Positions 11,931-23,739 of a stretch of 64,000 bases of DNA are shown here, in pieces. The translations under genes were made by a program, and so were the position numbers. Numbering within the stretch: position 1 is the stretch's first letter; the number at the start of each line of letters is the position of its first letter. Under the pieces are notes generated by a model. That model ran no database searches. It worked only from the letters and a program-made list of their open reading frames with translations, and was not told the origin of the DNA. Source of the stretch: Mercenaria mercenaria (lineage: Eukaryota; Mollusca; Bivalvia; Venerida; Veneridae); assembly GCF_021730395.1 (NCBI RefSeq), contig NC_069369.1:69219501-69283500 (forward strand). Reading direction: 5' to 3'.

Positions 11931-13482
11931 GTACAAACAAGAAATATCTTTAAAAATGATGGTCGGCGAATTGTAATAAGGAAAGAAGTTTATGAATTTT
12001 TCATCTAATATTCATCTTTCATCTAACATTTTGCAAAACTAATCACCGCACTTTTAACAATTTAAATGGTTCTCTTTTAATTTTTCGCAGAGGTTTCGTA
12101 GGGTTGCAATTTTGTTTCGTTTATCCTTAGACGAATAATTACAGCAGTAGTTTGATGAAGATTCGTGAAGAGGTTCATGAGAAGAGGTCATTAAACGTGT
12201 TTATATTTTTAGCTAAATTGGTCCCTATCCCCATTTGTAACAAAATAGCAAGAGACCTTACGATATTGCTACACATCGTGTTTGATAAAAATCCATTACA
12301 TTTTAGTGGTTAATGCGAAGAAAGGCATATCTTCTTTTAGCTATAGTGGTCCCTAATAGGGCCCAAGTTCCTATATAAATAAATTTGGAAGAGGACCTTA
12401 TAATGATGCTCCAGACCATGTATGACAAAGATCCACCAAGCTGTTCATGAGACGCTGTATAAAAGCATTTCTAGTTTTAGCTCTAGCAGCCCCTAAAAGG
12501 GGTTAAATGTCCCAGCTGAACAAAGTTGGCTGCGGGCCTAATGAAGATGCTTCAAATCAAGTTTGATTAGAATACATGAGAAAAAATCAATTAAAGGATT
12601 TTTTTATTTATTATTTTTATTTATTTCTAAAAAATGTCCAACTGATCCCGCTTTAACAAATGCATATTCGCTATTCATGAATCTTTGGACAATGACGTCA
12701 CACCTATAAAAAAGTGAAGGTCAAGCAAAACATACAATTGTAATTATTTCAATATTTCTGTTTCATAAGCAAAGTTTGACCGTAGTCATATCACATAGAT
12801 AAACTGTATGCAGCGTACCTTCATTTCTGTGTAATGAGATTCAGTCATTATATAGCATATATATAATAAAACAGATTTCAACTGAGTTCAATATTTGCAT
12901 ACCATATTAAAGAAAGATATTCATATATAATAAATCAGTTAAATAATTTATAACAAATATATCAAAGCAAACAAGTACTCATTTTAATATGCAATCTGAA
13001 TAAGTCACAAAAGCAAGAAACCTTTTCATATACAGACGACAATTGTAACAAGGAAAATCTTTTAAAAAGCACTTCTCTATATAAAAGACTCTTATCACAC
13101 CCTTATTGATGTGATACGCAGACCGTATTCAGCTCTTTCTTTAATTTGATATATGTTGGTATTTGAACAGGTTTTTATCATATTTATTAAACTTACTTAT
13201 CATTTTGAGATATATCAATATTCTTGCTAAATATACTGAGCAAAAGTTAGCTTTAAAACTGTAAACAGCGTCGTTTAGGATAAACGCTTTGTCTACATTT
13301 CACTCAGCGTAGCACAATCAACAGAGTGAAAGAAATTGACACTCTCGTCCAATCAGGCAGAGTGTTGCATAAATCTTCCATTTTGATAAATTATCTATAA
13401 TGCGTTATCAAGTAGTTTGATTTGCTAACTGAAGTCACGTGGCATAGATAACGAAAACGAATTTAGACGGCGTCGCCGAAAA
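11931..13482. mobile_element. 1.55-kb insertion splitting the left foldback arm
   Basis: The right arm is continuous through ACATGTATTAAAATCAATAAC, whereas the left arm stops at TGTATTAAA (11930) and resumes at AAAATCAATAAC (13483). The extra DNA includes the tandem repeat at 12205-12570 and a CRE-like TGACGTCA near 12694. Its own termini show no convincing inverted repeat. The class is unknown; it is clearly younger than, or was picked up by, the foldback. Confidence 0.7.
12205..12570. repeat. Degenerate tandem repeat, unit about 130-140 bp
   Basis: Three successive units begin with AGCTAAATTGGTCCCTATCC, AGCTATAGTGGTCCCTAATA and AGCTCTAGCAGCCCCTAAAA, each followed by a GACCTTA(Y)GAT-type and a GATGAAGATCCA-type block. 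This kind of repeat is known to be common in bivalves. Confidence 0.7.
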
Positions 13483-15528
13483 AAAATCAATAACAATGTT
13501 GTTCCTCCAGTTATTGTGTAAGACAAATCTTCTGAATCCGAACTTTATAATATTAATAGCTATTTTAAGAAGTTTGCAGTATTCTTTCTCGCTGTTTTGG
13601 GGAATGGGGCCAGGTCGATTCCAGTTGGGAAAATCACGTCATTTTATATCGAACTGGGATTATTTTCTCCTAAAATAACAATATTCAATTACCAAACATT
13701 GCCATTAGTAACAATCATTGATGCTTACTTCAAACCAAGGTACGAAAACCAGCATTAGAGCACAAAAACTGTCATAACTTTGTCATTTTTCAGCCAGTTT
13801 TGATGTTTTTGTTTCAGCATCAAGTATTGTTGTTTTTATTTTCTTTACAGTTTTGGCGTACTATTTTGATTAGCGATGAGCTGAGTTCCCCCACCCCAAC
13901 CCTAACAAAAAAGAAAGAAAGAAGAAAAAAAAGAAATGGCGAAAAAATCAGTTTTGGTTTTCCGAAGAAAAGGAACTAAACAAGACAAAATAAAAACAAC
14001 GTAAAACACGAAACTTCCCTTACAACGATACTATTCAGAAATTTTATGTGGAAAAGAAGCAAATTATGAAGTTAACGATTGTTAAGTATCTTGTTAATTT
14101 TATATTTTCAGATGAATGTGCATTCAGTGTATATTAAAAGGGAAAAGAAAATCATTCAGAACTCCTTATGGTCAGACGTAAACTTTATGTGTACAGTCAG
14201 TGCACAGACCTAAATCATATTTGAACGACAAAGAGTGAGTAAAGTACGTTAATATTTTTGTAGAATTTCAGAACAAGTTAAGACCCATTTTGTGCTCCAA
14301 TGCTTGTTTTCATACCTTGCTTTGAACTAAGTATCAATAATTGTTACAAATGGAAATGTTTGGTAACTGAATATTGTTATTTTCGGAGAAATAATCCCAG
14401 TTCGATATAAAATAACGTGATTTTCTCAACTGGAAGGGATCTGGCCCCATCCCCCAAAACAGCGAGGAAAAATATTGCAAACTTCTTAAAATAGCTATTA
14501 ATATTACAAAGTTCGGGTTCAGAAAAATTTGTCTTACACAATAACTGGAGGAACAACATTGTTATTGATTTTAATACATGTTAGGTGGTCGAAATTACAC
14601 GTACTACTGACTACAATAGTATTCAAGATGACTGCGCCCCTCGCGATGCCTGCGGCATCATCGAGATGCCTGCGGCACTGGATTGAAAAGTCGGCAGAAC
14701 GAGGGGATATGCCTTTTCCTTGACATGTATTTTATCTCAATCGATCAGATATCATGTCTTTTTATGATATACTACAGAAATGCATCATTCCTTTTTCTGC
14801 AGGATGTGAAATAACTCGGAATATTCACTGCTTTGGTAATTTTCATGTTACTGTATCTGATGAAAAACACGCGCAAAATAACAATATTACATATTTCTTC
14901 ACAAACTGGGCATGGATTTGTCGGCAAGACATAACTAAATCCCGCTGCATTCCCCGATTTCTAAAAAGTGTTTACTGTAACAAGACAATAACCAAAAACA
15001 TTCAATTTTACTCACCGTGCTCGTTATTTTTGTAAACATCCTGCGCAATGCCTGCGCCGTCGGAAGCGCGATGCCTTCATTTTAGTGCGGCACATTTTGT
15101 GCCGCAGGCAACGTTTCATACACGTGAAGAACTTTTTCCAAAACTTGTAGCATTATGGTAACGTAGTTTATATGATGGCTCTTTTGAAAAAGGCGGTTTG
15201 AGATAAAATAATTCCCTTGAAATTGAGTCAGTTTTGGGTTGCTTACTGATACACGATGTAAACTCTGATGCAACTCTTTTGCTTCAGGGTGAATAGTCGC
15301 TTTAGCCGTATTCAAGTAGGAACTTCTGATTAATTATAATAGAAATTTCAGTGACTATACATTTTACATGTATGTTTTGTCAGCTGATAAACGGTCGGAG
15401 GAATCCGGTATTGGGACATTTTGCGATTACAAAACATGTCATTTGACATCCAATACACATCTTACAGTGTTCAAGGATTGTGATAATAAAGTGTGCAAGA
15501 AGTATAATTAAGTATCTGTGGTGACATC

Positions 15529-16827
15529 TATGGCGTACCATTTTGGTCGAAAGTTTCAAGATACCACAGTTAGTAATAAAATTATACCTGCGGGTAGATA
15601 TTGAAAATGTACCCACGGGTATAAAAATTGTACCTGCGGGTATAATTTTATACCTGCGGGTATTATTAATTATGTTGTATGTTGTATAAAAATTGTACCT
15701 GCAAGTATAAAAATTATATCCGCAGGTATAATAATTGTACATGTGGGTATAATTTTATACCTGCAGGTATAATTTATACCCGCATGTATTATTAGTTACA
15801 CTGCTTGTTGGTGGCATGATATTGGATTTTCGAGACAGCGTATATCCCGTATCCTGTCACCAACAAACAGTGTAACGATTTTATCTTGCCGACTACCTTT
15901 TACATCCTCGCTGTAATTGACATAATTTTTATATTAATAAAGCTACTTACAGTTGCAGCGCAGACTGAATTCATTCAATCTTTTCTGGTCATCATGCCTT
16001 GATTGTAGTTGATTAACACCAACCATAAAATGCAAAGTGAACTGTATTTTGACTGAATCACAAAACAAAGAAGGTCATTTATACAGGTTATGAACTGGTT
16101 TTGAAAAACTTTTATGGTTCATCCTTTCGAAAAATTATCAGATTACACGATGTCAGAAATGTCTTAAAACTTCGGCTTTCGTCCCATTTCCTGTAATTTC
16201 CTTTATCTTGCAGGTAGATTAAATGATTCTTCAACACACTGCTGTCTTACAAATGCGTTAATTCCTTTGCTTTACGATGATTTAACAAAAACAATATTTC
16301 AACCTGGCAATCGCGGTCAGAGTTACTGTTCTTCTATTTCCACCAATTTCACGAACCTAATTTAGTCTATTTTAGATAGGAAAAAATAGAAGGGCAAGAA
16401 AACACTGAATCTTTTATCTCGGCAACGATATCTATAGCTGGAGCTTATAATCTGACTTGATTCAATTACGCTAGCGATGCGGCAGCCATTTTGTTTTTAA
16501 TCAAAATCATATCTGAAATGTACCTGCAGGATATGGAATATATCCTGTCTCCACGTGACGTCTATTGACCAATAGAAATGCAAGAATTTTGTAGGAGGCA
16601 AGATAAAATTTTATACCCACGGGTATAATAATTGTACCTGCGGATATAATTTTATACCTGCGGGTATAATTTTATATCTGCAGGTATAATTTATACCCGC
16701 AGGTACAATTTATATACCCGTGGGTACATTTTCAATATATACCCGCAGGTATGAAATTGTACCAGCAGGTATTATTTTATTACTACCTGTGGTATCTGGA
16801 AACTTTCGACCCAAATGGTACGCCATA
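15529..16827. mobile_element. TIR element with inverted subterminal minisatellites
   Basis: The ends are inverted copies starting TATGGCGTACCATTTKGGTC, extending about 100 bp and running into arrays of a roughly 20-bp unit, TATACCTGCGGGTATAATTT. The left arrays cover about 15585-15790 and the right about 16612-16770. GACATC directly flanks both ends (15523-15528 and 16828-16833), a 6-bp candidate target duplication. Further in are nested inverted segments: GTTACACTGCTTGTTGGTG against CACCAACAAACAGTGTAAC (about 15795-15875), and TTTATCTTGCC near 15882 against GGCAAGATAAA near 16600. No transposase frame is seen, so the element is non-autonomous. Confidence 0.88.
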
Positions 16828-16833
16828 GACATC

Positions 16834-17615
16834 CCTCATACGATTCTGAAAGGATCACAGCAAGGAACTTAATGTGGTACTCGTATCACAGATAATTAGC
16901 ACCAATTATCTCGTCCGCACACCATCTCTATTCTACCTCCGTCATCATGGTAATGGACACTTACTCGTCAAGTTCCGTTCGAGTATGTATTATTCGTATC
17001 GTATACGATTTTAGCATTCATTTGTTGTTTTATAGGTGTAATGGTACTAAATAGGTAATCAAGAAGCATTTCCGGGCTAGTCAGATAATGGCAGAAAGAA
17101 AAACATCCTCATTTTCTCAAAATAAACGTGACATTTGCATGTTTTATGGAAGCCAGTTCCTGTTTTTATTTCATTTTGGACCAGTCCTATACTTTACTTT
17201 TTTTAGTAGTATTTTCAATGAGAATGTTTGCATTTATGGAAATGTAAACAAACCTTATTACACTTAAGTTCATACCCACATTTTAGCTGTCAGTTTGGAA
17301 GATATTCTATAGTGTTGACCTGTCAGACAAAACATCTCTCTTAGAAGATACAAGGCCACTACTTTTCTTGGTGTTTTATGTGGTTTACTGGTGGTCATTT
17401 ATGAGCATAAGGCTATTAATTAATTTTGTGTTACAGCTTTCAAAAGTTTGTTAATTTTATATAGAACATATAGAAAATTTATTTACTACTTTATTACCTG
17501 TGAAAAACGACCGAAGGACACTGATATCGCATAATTTACGGGCAATACGTACTCGCACGGATAAACGTTGTTTTTTTTTCATTAAGGGTTCACAGTCTTA
17601 AATGATTATTCAGAG
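16834..17615. other. Unassigned DNA
   Basis: AT-rich, with no recognised gene or repeat. Homology to the upstream region of globin 3 begins downstream of this stretch. Confidence 0.35.
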
Positions 17616-17619
17616 CATG

Positions 17620-18072
17620 AAGTAGAACGTGCTTTACAAACCAATAACGCAATAGCAGACAGTATGAAGGAAGAACTTAATTGGCAAAAAGACTGTATTG
17701 GAATTTCGTATTATTGTTTTGATAAGTATAACGGTGATATAAGCGAGAAAAAAGTGAATATATTGAAACATGTTGGCTATGTATTCTAAACAATGAAATA
17801 GACGAAAAAGATAATCACTGATAGGAAAACGATCATGGTTTCGTGGCCGGAGAAATAACAAGTCTTAAGCAAATAGCTTTCTAAAAAGCAGAGCAAAACA
17901 TTTGCTTATCATATTATCTTTTCGAGGTAGTTGCGAAAGAGTAAAGTGGAGTAAAGTGGATGAATAAAAAGTAAAATGCTCTACTTGTTTAAGCAAGCAA
18001 TAACTCTAAAGAAGTGACACTTTCCGGTGATAAAATATATACAAATTTTAACTTAATACTTGAGAGAGTAAT
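17620..18072 (+). repeat. Globin 2 upstream segment, duplicated at 28085-28537
   Basis: GTGCTTTACAAACCAATAAC followed by an ACTCAATAGC-like block, a TATTGGAATTT block and later AAGTAAAATGGATG occur in the same order before globins 2 and 3. The duplication therefore covered promoter-proximal DNA as well as the gene. Confidence 0.7.
18032..18041 (+). promoter_or_regulatory. Possible TATA box of globin 2
   Basis: AAAATATATA lies 32-41 bp before the ATG. That would leave a very short 5' UTR, so it could be chance in AT-rich DNA or mark a leader-poor transcript. Confidence 0.25.
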
Positions 18073-18630
18073 ATGGGTTGCACAAATTCTGTAAAAGTTT
18101 CGAAAACATCGTGCAGTAACATTGAAACAGACCAGCCAACGCTTACAATAAAACTAGGACCACAAATGGACCTGACGGAAAATGAGAAACGGATTGTCAA
18201 ATCAACATGGCACCATATGACGAAGGACATTTCTGAAAACGGTCTTCGAGTGTTTCTAAGGATATTTGAAACATGTCCTGAAACTAAAGAACTTTTTCAT
18301 GTGGAAAACAGTCAACATATAGAATTAACACGTAACCAGGTGATCAGGGGACATGGGGCTCGGTTTATAAGTGCAATATGGGCTGCTGTAAATTGTTTAG
18401 ATGAGAGTGGTGACAAGCAGGAAAAACTAAGAGAAGTGTTATTTGTTCTTGGACAACAACATAAAGACTACTCTGGATTTAAAGCGGAATATTCTGAAAT
18501 ATTTTACGACGCGCTAATGTGGCAATGGGAACTATGCATTGGAGACAATTTTACGTCGGAAGTATCAGACACTTGGAGTCACGTATTTGTCTACATGATG
18601 GAAAATCTCAAAGAGGGCTATTTCTCATAG
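18073..18630 (+). CDS. Globin 2: acylated globin X-like protein, 185 aa
   Basis: A single-exon globin. MGCTNS at the N terminus fits myristoylation of Gly2 and palmitoylation of Cys3, giving membrane anchoring as described for globin X. After a roughly 33-residue linker the fold begins: LTENEKR and STW46 (A helix), FLRIFETCPE (B/C, candidate B10 Phe61), CD1 Phe75, distal E7 His94 in RGHGARF, E10 Arg97, an acidic EF stretch (DESGDKQEKLRE), proximal F8 His130 in LGQQHK, the ALMWQWE G helix and the TWSHVFVYMM H helix. Trp103 replaces a Gly present in every other full copy, at about E16. The start is fixed by the conserved MGC. It is followed by AATAAA at 18705. It differs from globin 3 at about 37 of 185 positions by hand count. 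The role is likely redox, nitrite or reactive-oxygen chemistry or sensing at a membrane; this is inference from the family. Confidence 0.95.
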   Translation: MGCTNSVKVSKTSCSNIETDQPTLTIKLGPQMDLTENEKRIVKSTWHHMTKDISENGLRVFLRIFETCPETKELFHVENSQHIELTRNQVIRGHGARFISAIWAAVNCLDESGDKQEKLREVLFVLGQQHKDYSGFKAEYSEIFYDALMWQWELCIGDNFTSEVSDTWSHVFVYMMENLKEGYFS

Positions 18631-18704
18631 AAAAGTCAGCAGATCAATATATCCGTAATCATTGTACAAAGGCAATACGGATAACTATTAGCATAATTGT
18701 CATG

Positions 18705-18710
18705 AATAAA
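18705..18710 (+). promoter_or_regulatory. Candidate poly(A) signal of globin 2
   Basis: AATAAA 75 bp after the stop codon, well placed for a short 3' UTR. Confidence 0.5.
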
Positions 18711-20160
18711 ATGATTGATTGACTGACATGCAAAACAAGTACAAAAATATTTGATTATGCTAAATGTAAACAGATATTAATTATAATAATTTAAGTGCTT
18801 ATGAAAAATATATCTGAGTACTTTATACATGTAAATTTTACATATAGTGAATGGAGTTTTCTCGTAAATGTTTTGTATCCAAAATAAACAGATTCAAATG
18901 AAAGAAAAGATACCCATATTTCGGAGTGCCAGTATAAACAATATCGCTTTGAAAATACTTAAAGTTAACATAATTTTACTTACGGTCAACATGATAAAGT
19001 GTTAGAGGACTCCACAAGTGGTTATATTTTGGCGTATTGTATTTAAAATAGTTTATATGGCATGTTTAGTATACTATACTCAACATATCACAAATCTTTT
19101 TCGAAAATTGAAGATTCAAAAGGCGAAATGAAAAAAAAAACAACATATTTTCAATTATTTTGTTATACAGAATATTACGACAGACAATAGGTTTTAAATG
19201 CACTAATTTAACCCTGTAAAGAAAATGAATGAAAATAAAAAATTAATAAAAGCTAGATACAAACATATCTTTAAAATATACGCTGAAAAATTCATCCGAA
19301 GCTGTGCTCCTGTCAAATGCTTCTATCTTGAACTGGTTGAATTAATATACTTTTATATTAACTAGTAAACAAGAAGGAGCTATTGTCACATTTGATTTAG
19401 TTTTGATTTTAAATGCGGTTTACATTCCAATACAACAATTTGAACAAAAACAAGACCAAAAACAAAGCTGTTTGTAATGAAAAAAAAATGAAACAGCTAA
19501 AATGTTCATGTTTGTTTTAGTTACAACAACAGCAACAACAACAGTTAAAAAATAAACCCAAAACTCCCTGTCTATATCCTGACAGGGGAAATTTGACACA
19601 AAACTCAATACACATATTTATCTTCATTTTCAGAAAAGTAAAATAAAACAAATAACTCGAGAGTATTAAGCTGTTTTGAAAACATCCAACAAACAAGCAA
19701 CTGACATGATGTCCTGTTGTAATTATGAACTTGCATTTGTATTCTCAAAAAACGGTGAGTCTTTTTGTTATGTATGTTATTACGTAAATTAATGCGAAAC
19801 AAAAGAGACAACAAAACTATAATAAAAATAAGGATTAAATTGTGGTATTAAAGCTACAATATGTATATAAATTATATAGGGCTGTTGAGTACGCGTGGAA
19901 GTCGAAGGTAACAAATTTCCTTCGTTAAAACTGTTGTTATTTGGTGAATGCAATTATCCATTGCTTGTGAAATGTATTGCGGCAGACTAGTACCACTGAA
20001 GCTGAAAACTTAAAAGTGTTGGAATTCCACTTTATGTAAATAATTTGGATAACATTCCTGAGCACTAATCTGTATAGTCAATAATGACAGTTTGACACTC
20101 ATTTCCCGATTCACCTGCTGTAATCCATAATTTAAACTTTGAATTCATATATGTGTATAT
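18711..20160. other. No recognisable gene
   Basis: AT-rich intergenic DNA with a small CAA-rich tract near 19525-19548. No domain is recognised in the short ORFs. Confidence 0.4.
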
Positions 20161-20169
20161 TTAATTTCG

Positions 20170-20370
20170 TCTGCTTTATGATAATACAGCGTGTATCATT
20201 GACATGACTGCATATGCTGGGGTATCATGGGATATCTTTGCAAATGTATTTTGGAGCGAGACATGATGTCTATATGCGCATTAATTCCATTTATGAAACC
20301 GTCGTTTATATGACTGAAAAATTGTTGAAAAAGACGTTAAACCCGAACACACACACACACACACACACAT
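20170..20370 (+). repeat. SINE 3' part with CA tail
   Basis: ACCGTCGTTTATATGACTGA, AAAATTGTTG and GACGTTAAACCCGAACACAC match the tail of the SINE at 23640-23735. The tail ends in an (AC)n run at 20346-20369, the usual simple-repeat tail of tRNA-derived SINEs. Confidence 0.7.
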
Positions 20371-20744
20371 TTATGAAAGATTTTAGTTTTGTCACGGACT
20401 TCTGTTTTCAATATTTAGATGAAAAAGATTTGTAAAATTACTATTATTTACGAATTCGGCCTGTCTGACGGATTTGTATGAAAACCCACAAACAAAATAG
20501 TATTGTTAGTCTATTTACAGAACATACATTACTTGATAAGGTATGAATCGATTATTGATCAGGAAAAGACATTTTAACAATAAAGATATTTATCAAGCAA
20601 CTACTTTGTAAACTTCCCCATAACGGCTAATATTTGCTGTTACAATGTCAATTACAAAAATTATTCCCGCCCATATTGACAGACTGGTTTTTACATCAGT
20701 TCCATTCCAAAGTCAGTTTTATTACAGAGTCCAGTTTTAATAAT

Positions 20745-21215
20745 GTAAAAAACAAGGAAGAATATCCAACAGGGAAAGCCACGTTCAAAAAACACAGCCT
20801 CCCCAAAGACACACACGAACAATTCTTGCACACAATACACAAACATGAACACAAAGGACAAAACAAACAAATACAGGAACACAGTGGGGCACCGCCTTGG
20901 AACGGTCAGTGGCAAAACCACCACTGGTGAACTTAAACCGGTTTATGGTGCACCTAACCTCACTCTTACCCCCACCATGTTCCAAAGTCACAAGACAGTG
21001 TAAATAAAAGTAATTCCCGCCAGGTGAAACCCTAACATACGTAAAGGCAACAGAAGGTATGTAATGTAAAACACAAAGATGCCCTTGTAGATATAATATA
21101 AAAATGCAATCCTTAAGAACCTAAAACGCATGTACTCAATGCCTTTGCAGAAGACAGAGCAACAAGGGAAACACCCTCAAGGGCCCGACGGAACAGGCCA
21201 GAAGACGGAAATCAA
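20745..21215 (-). repeat. Repeat family A, near-complete inverted copy
   Basis: Reverse complement of 614-1085 over almost its whole length, ending with the CTTCTGGCCTGTTCCGTCGG block. The short ORFs here are by-products. Confidence 0.85.
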
Positions 21216-21334
21216 ATACTTTTTCTAAACTTATCCTATAATCTCAGCTAGTAGTATCGAAGAAACAAAAGCACTTAATGACGTCATTGTGTAAGAAATG
21301 ACATCACAATGTTTACATGGGTCGATTGTTGGAA

Positions 21335-21575
21335 GGTTGTTTGGTGTTTTTGCCACTGACCGTTCCAAGGCGGTGCCCCACTGTGCTCCTTTGTTCGTTT
21401 CGTCTTATGTGTTGGCTTTGTGTACGTGTGTTGTTCGTTTTGTCCTTATGTGTTGGCGTTGGGTATGTGTGTATGTGTGTGTGGTGCACGCGTCTGCGTG
21501 CTGGGGGTTTCGTTTTGAGGAGGCTACGTTTTTGGTGCGTGGCATTCCCAGTTTGATATTTTTCTTTGTTTTTAT
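21335..21575 (+). repeat. Repeat family A, 3' half
   Basis: Begins at TTTTTGCCACTGACCGTTCC and runs through GGAGGCTACGTTTTTGGTGC. It faces the copy at 20745-21215, so the two form an inverted pair with about 120 bp between them. Confidence 0.8.
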
Positions 21576-22692
21576 ACACTTGAGACGATATATTTACTGT
21601 GCATTCTTAATTAATGTCTAATTCTAGGCGTTTATTTTTAATTAAGTAGATGCAAACGTGTTTACGTTTATTTTATTTCATAGAACAGCGTAATTTTAGG
21701 GATTAAAGTCTCTCTGACTGAGTCTGGAAGTGAAATGTTCAGCGCTTTGGACATATAGCTGTCTGATTCAAATGTTTAAATAATGTGGAAATAAAGCAGG
21801 TTCTGATTTATTAAAGAGAATGATGTTTTATTTTTACGCAGGTAGTAATTTAATTTATTGCTATTTTTTATTAGAATTTCAGAAGTCAATAAGCAATTTC
21901 TAAATTAAAATCAACATTGCTGCAGTATTGTTTCGTCCAGATGTTTCAAAAGCGGATGAAAAAAACAACATATTTTTGCTTCTCAAAAGAAAACCTCACC
22001 CTTTCCAGCCGATATCAGTCTTGATATGATACCATTGATAACAAAAGCCATAGCCTGTTATTCTCGATTTATCATTTATTCACTCATTTATTATCTGAAA
22101 CTTGATATCCCCATGTAGCCATTTGCAGACAGACTACATCTTTCAAGATTTAAGTATTTACTTCCATTTGTAAGTTATCAATCAGCAAACAAAACGAACG
22201 TAAGAAATTATGATTTATTGAGTCCTCTCATAAAATGATTTGGCGATACATTATGGCAGGATATCGTTTCGGAACCGAAAGGGAAATGACAATGGACAGG
22301 ATATGATGGCTCAACAATCGCAGTATACGATGTAGTAAGCTCATTTTTTGGATAGAATACGAGTACGTTTTATAAAATTGTACAATGTCAACCTCACATT
22401 TGATATACAGTGGACTTCTCAATCGATTGAATATCCAAATGTTATGAAACTACGGCACGATTAGCAGTATTGAAGTTACTAAAATGTCAGTATTTAAGAC
22501 AATGGACCCGTAATAAAAATCATTAAAATACGTTAACTTCCGTGTTTTATCAGCCTTCTCTATGTGCGTGTCGAGCGGCTACAATTTACGACTGAAGACT
22601 ACCGCATTGTTTAACGTAGATACGTAAACGCACGGAAATTGCCGAGTGCTATTACAGGTTCACTGCCGCAATTTATTTAAGTATTTAGCTTA

Positions 22693-23735
22693 TTGGTTAT
22701 TGTGACCACCTCGGTAGGCTAGTGGTAGAGCGCCCGCTTCGAGTGCGGGAGGTCGTGGGTTCGATCCTTGGCCGCGTCATACCATAGATGTTAAAAATGG
22801 TACTAGTAGCTTCCTCGCTTGGCGCTCAGCATTAAGAGGATAGTGCTAGGACTGGTCAGCATAGTGTCAGTATAATGTGACTGGGTGGGATATCATGTCA
22901 CGTGTCATTCCAGTGAGACAGCACTATAAAGTTGGGCATTGTACTAATCTCCAATGATAACGTGATTCCCGCCGAAACGCGAGGACGAGTCTAATTCATG
23001 ATAACTGATGTAATAACAATTCAATGCTCGCACATTACTTGACAAGCATATATTAGTATTTCTTTCATTTTATATATCCACTGTGTATATGGCAACATAG
23101 CTCAGTTGGGTAAAGTGCAGACAAACAACTGCATATAATGGAATCGTTTTATGGGTTCGAATTCTCATGAGTTTTTTTTTTTCAGATTTTTGTTTTGTTT
23201 TTCCTGTTCGTTTTCATTTTTGCTTCCGTATTTTTGCTTGTTTCTTTGGTGGGTTGTATGTGTATATTATGTCTTTATATAACACAAAAGTATGTTCATT
23301 ATTTGCATGGCGTAAGTGCATGCATTTAATCAATATCATCTTTGATATATTATAAACTGCCATACCGCAGTAGATACCTCTCTGACGTGTTGTCACAGAG
23401 CTCATGAAGGAATCTAATTTTTTATGCAAAAGTGAAATAAAAATTAAATGTCGATGCTGAGTTTCGAACCCACACGGCAAAAGATCTGTTGAACATGAAC
23501 AGTATGCTTTACCACTGAGCTAATTCGTAATTGGTACAAAATCTAGAAATATTTAGATTGTAACATGTTAGAAAAATGTTGAATTCCCTATGTTCCATTT
23601 TAATCTATTTATAGTCATGTTTGTAAATATCAAGTTATCGTTGGGGCATAGTACTCACTGCTGCAAGTAGACACCGTCGTTTATATGACTGAAAAATTTG
23701 TGGAAAAAAACGTTAAACTCGAACACACATATTGA
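22693..23735 (+). repeat. tRNA-headed SINE, split by a 0.7-kb insertion
   Basis: The head 22693-22764 has an A box (TAGGCTAGTGGTAGAGC), a CCCGC/GCGGG anticodon-like stem and a B box (GGGTTCGATCC). The acceptor arm does not pair, so it is not a functional tRNA gene. The body carries a GTAGCTTCCTCGCTTGGCGC core also found at 30375. The body stops at GTTGGGCATTGTACT (22933-22947) and resumes after GTTGGGGCATAGTACT (23640-23655), followed by the usual GACTGAAAAATTTGTGG and ACGTTAAACTCGAACACACA tail. Confidence 0.85.
22948..23639. mobile_element. Retroposed insert inside the SINE, with two tRNA-like heads
   Basis: It is bounded by an imperfect 15-16 bp duplication of the SINE sequence (22933-22947 and 23640-23655), the size typical of LINE-driven insertion. 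Within it lie a forward tRNA-like head, 23090-23163 (CATAGCTCAGTTGGGTAAAG, GGGTTCGAATTC), and a reverse one, 23456-23528 (minus strand: AGCTCAGTGGTAAAGC, GTGGGTTCGAAAC). They may be two SINE pieces that inserted one into the other. Confidence 0.6.
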
Positions 23736-23739
23736 TTAT

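Larger units (their letters stand above)
11375..15126. mobile_element. Large foldback (long inverted repeat) element
   Basis: The right arm, 14282-15126 (about 845 bp), is inverted with respect to the left arm, which is split into 11375-11930 and 13483-13775. The ends read CACGKGTATGAAACGTTGCC on both sides, followed by a GCGGCACAAAATGTGCCGC palindrome. AAGAAC flanks both ends (11369-11374 and 15127-15132), a candidate 6-bp target duplication. The centre (13776-14281) is A-rich and non-coding, and no transposase is seen, so the element is non-autonomous. Matching 93-codon ORFs in both arms are a by-product of the inverted repeat. Confidence 0.85.

Noticed and set aside
11465-15035. A pair of very similar 93-codon ORFs, one on each strand (11465-11746 and 14754-15035)
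   Set aside because: They are the same DNA in the two arms of a foldback element; conservation comes from the inverted repeat, and no protein family is recognised.
15380-15742. 120-codon minus-strand ORF with tyrosine-rich repeats
   Set aside because: It reads through the minisatellite of the 15529-16827 element and is a compositional artefact.
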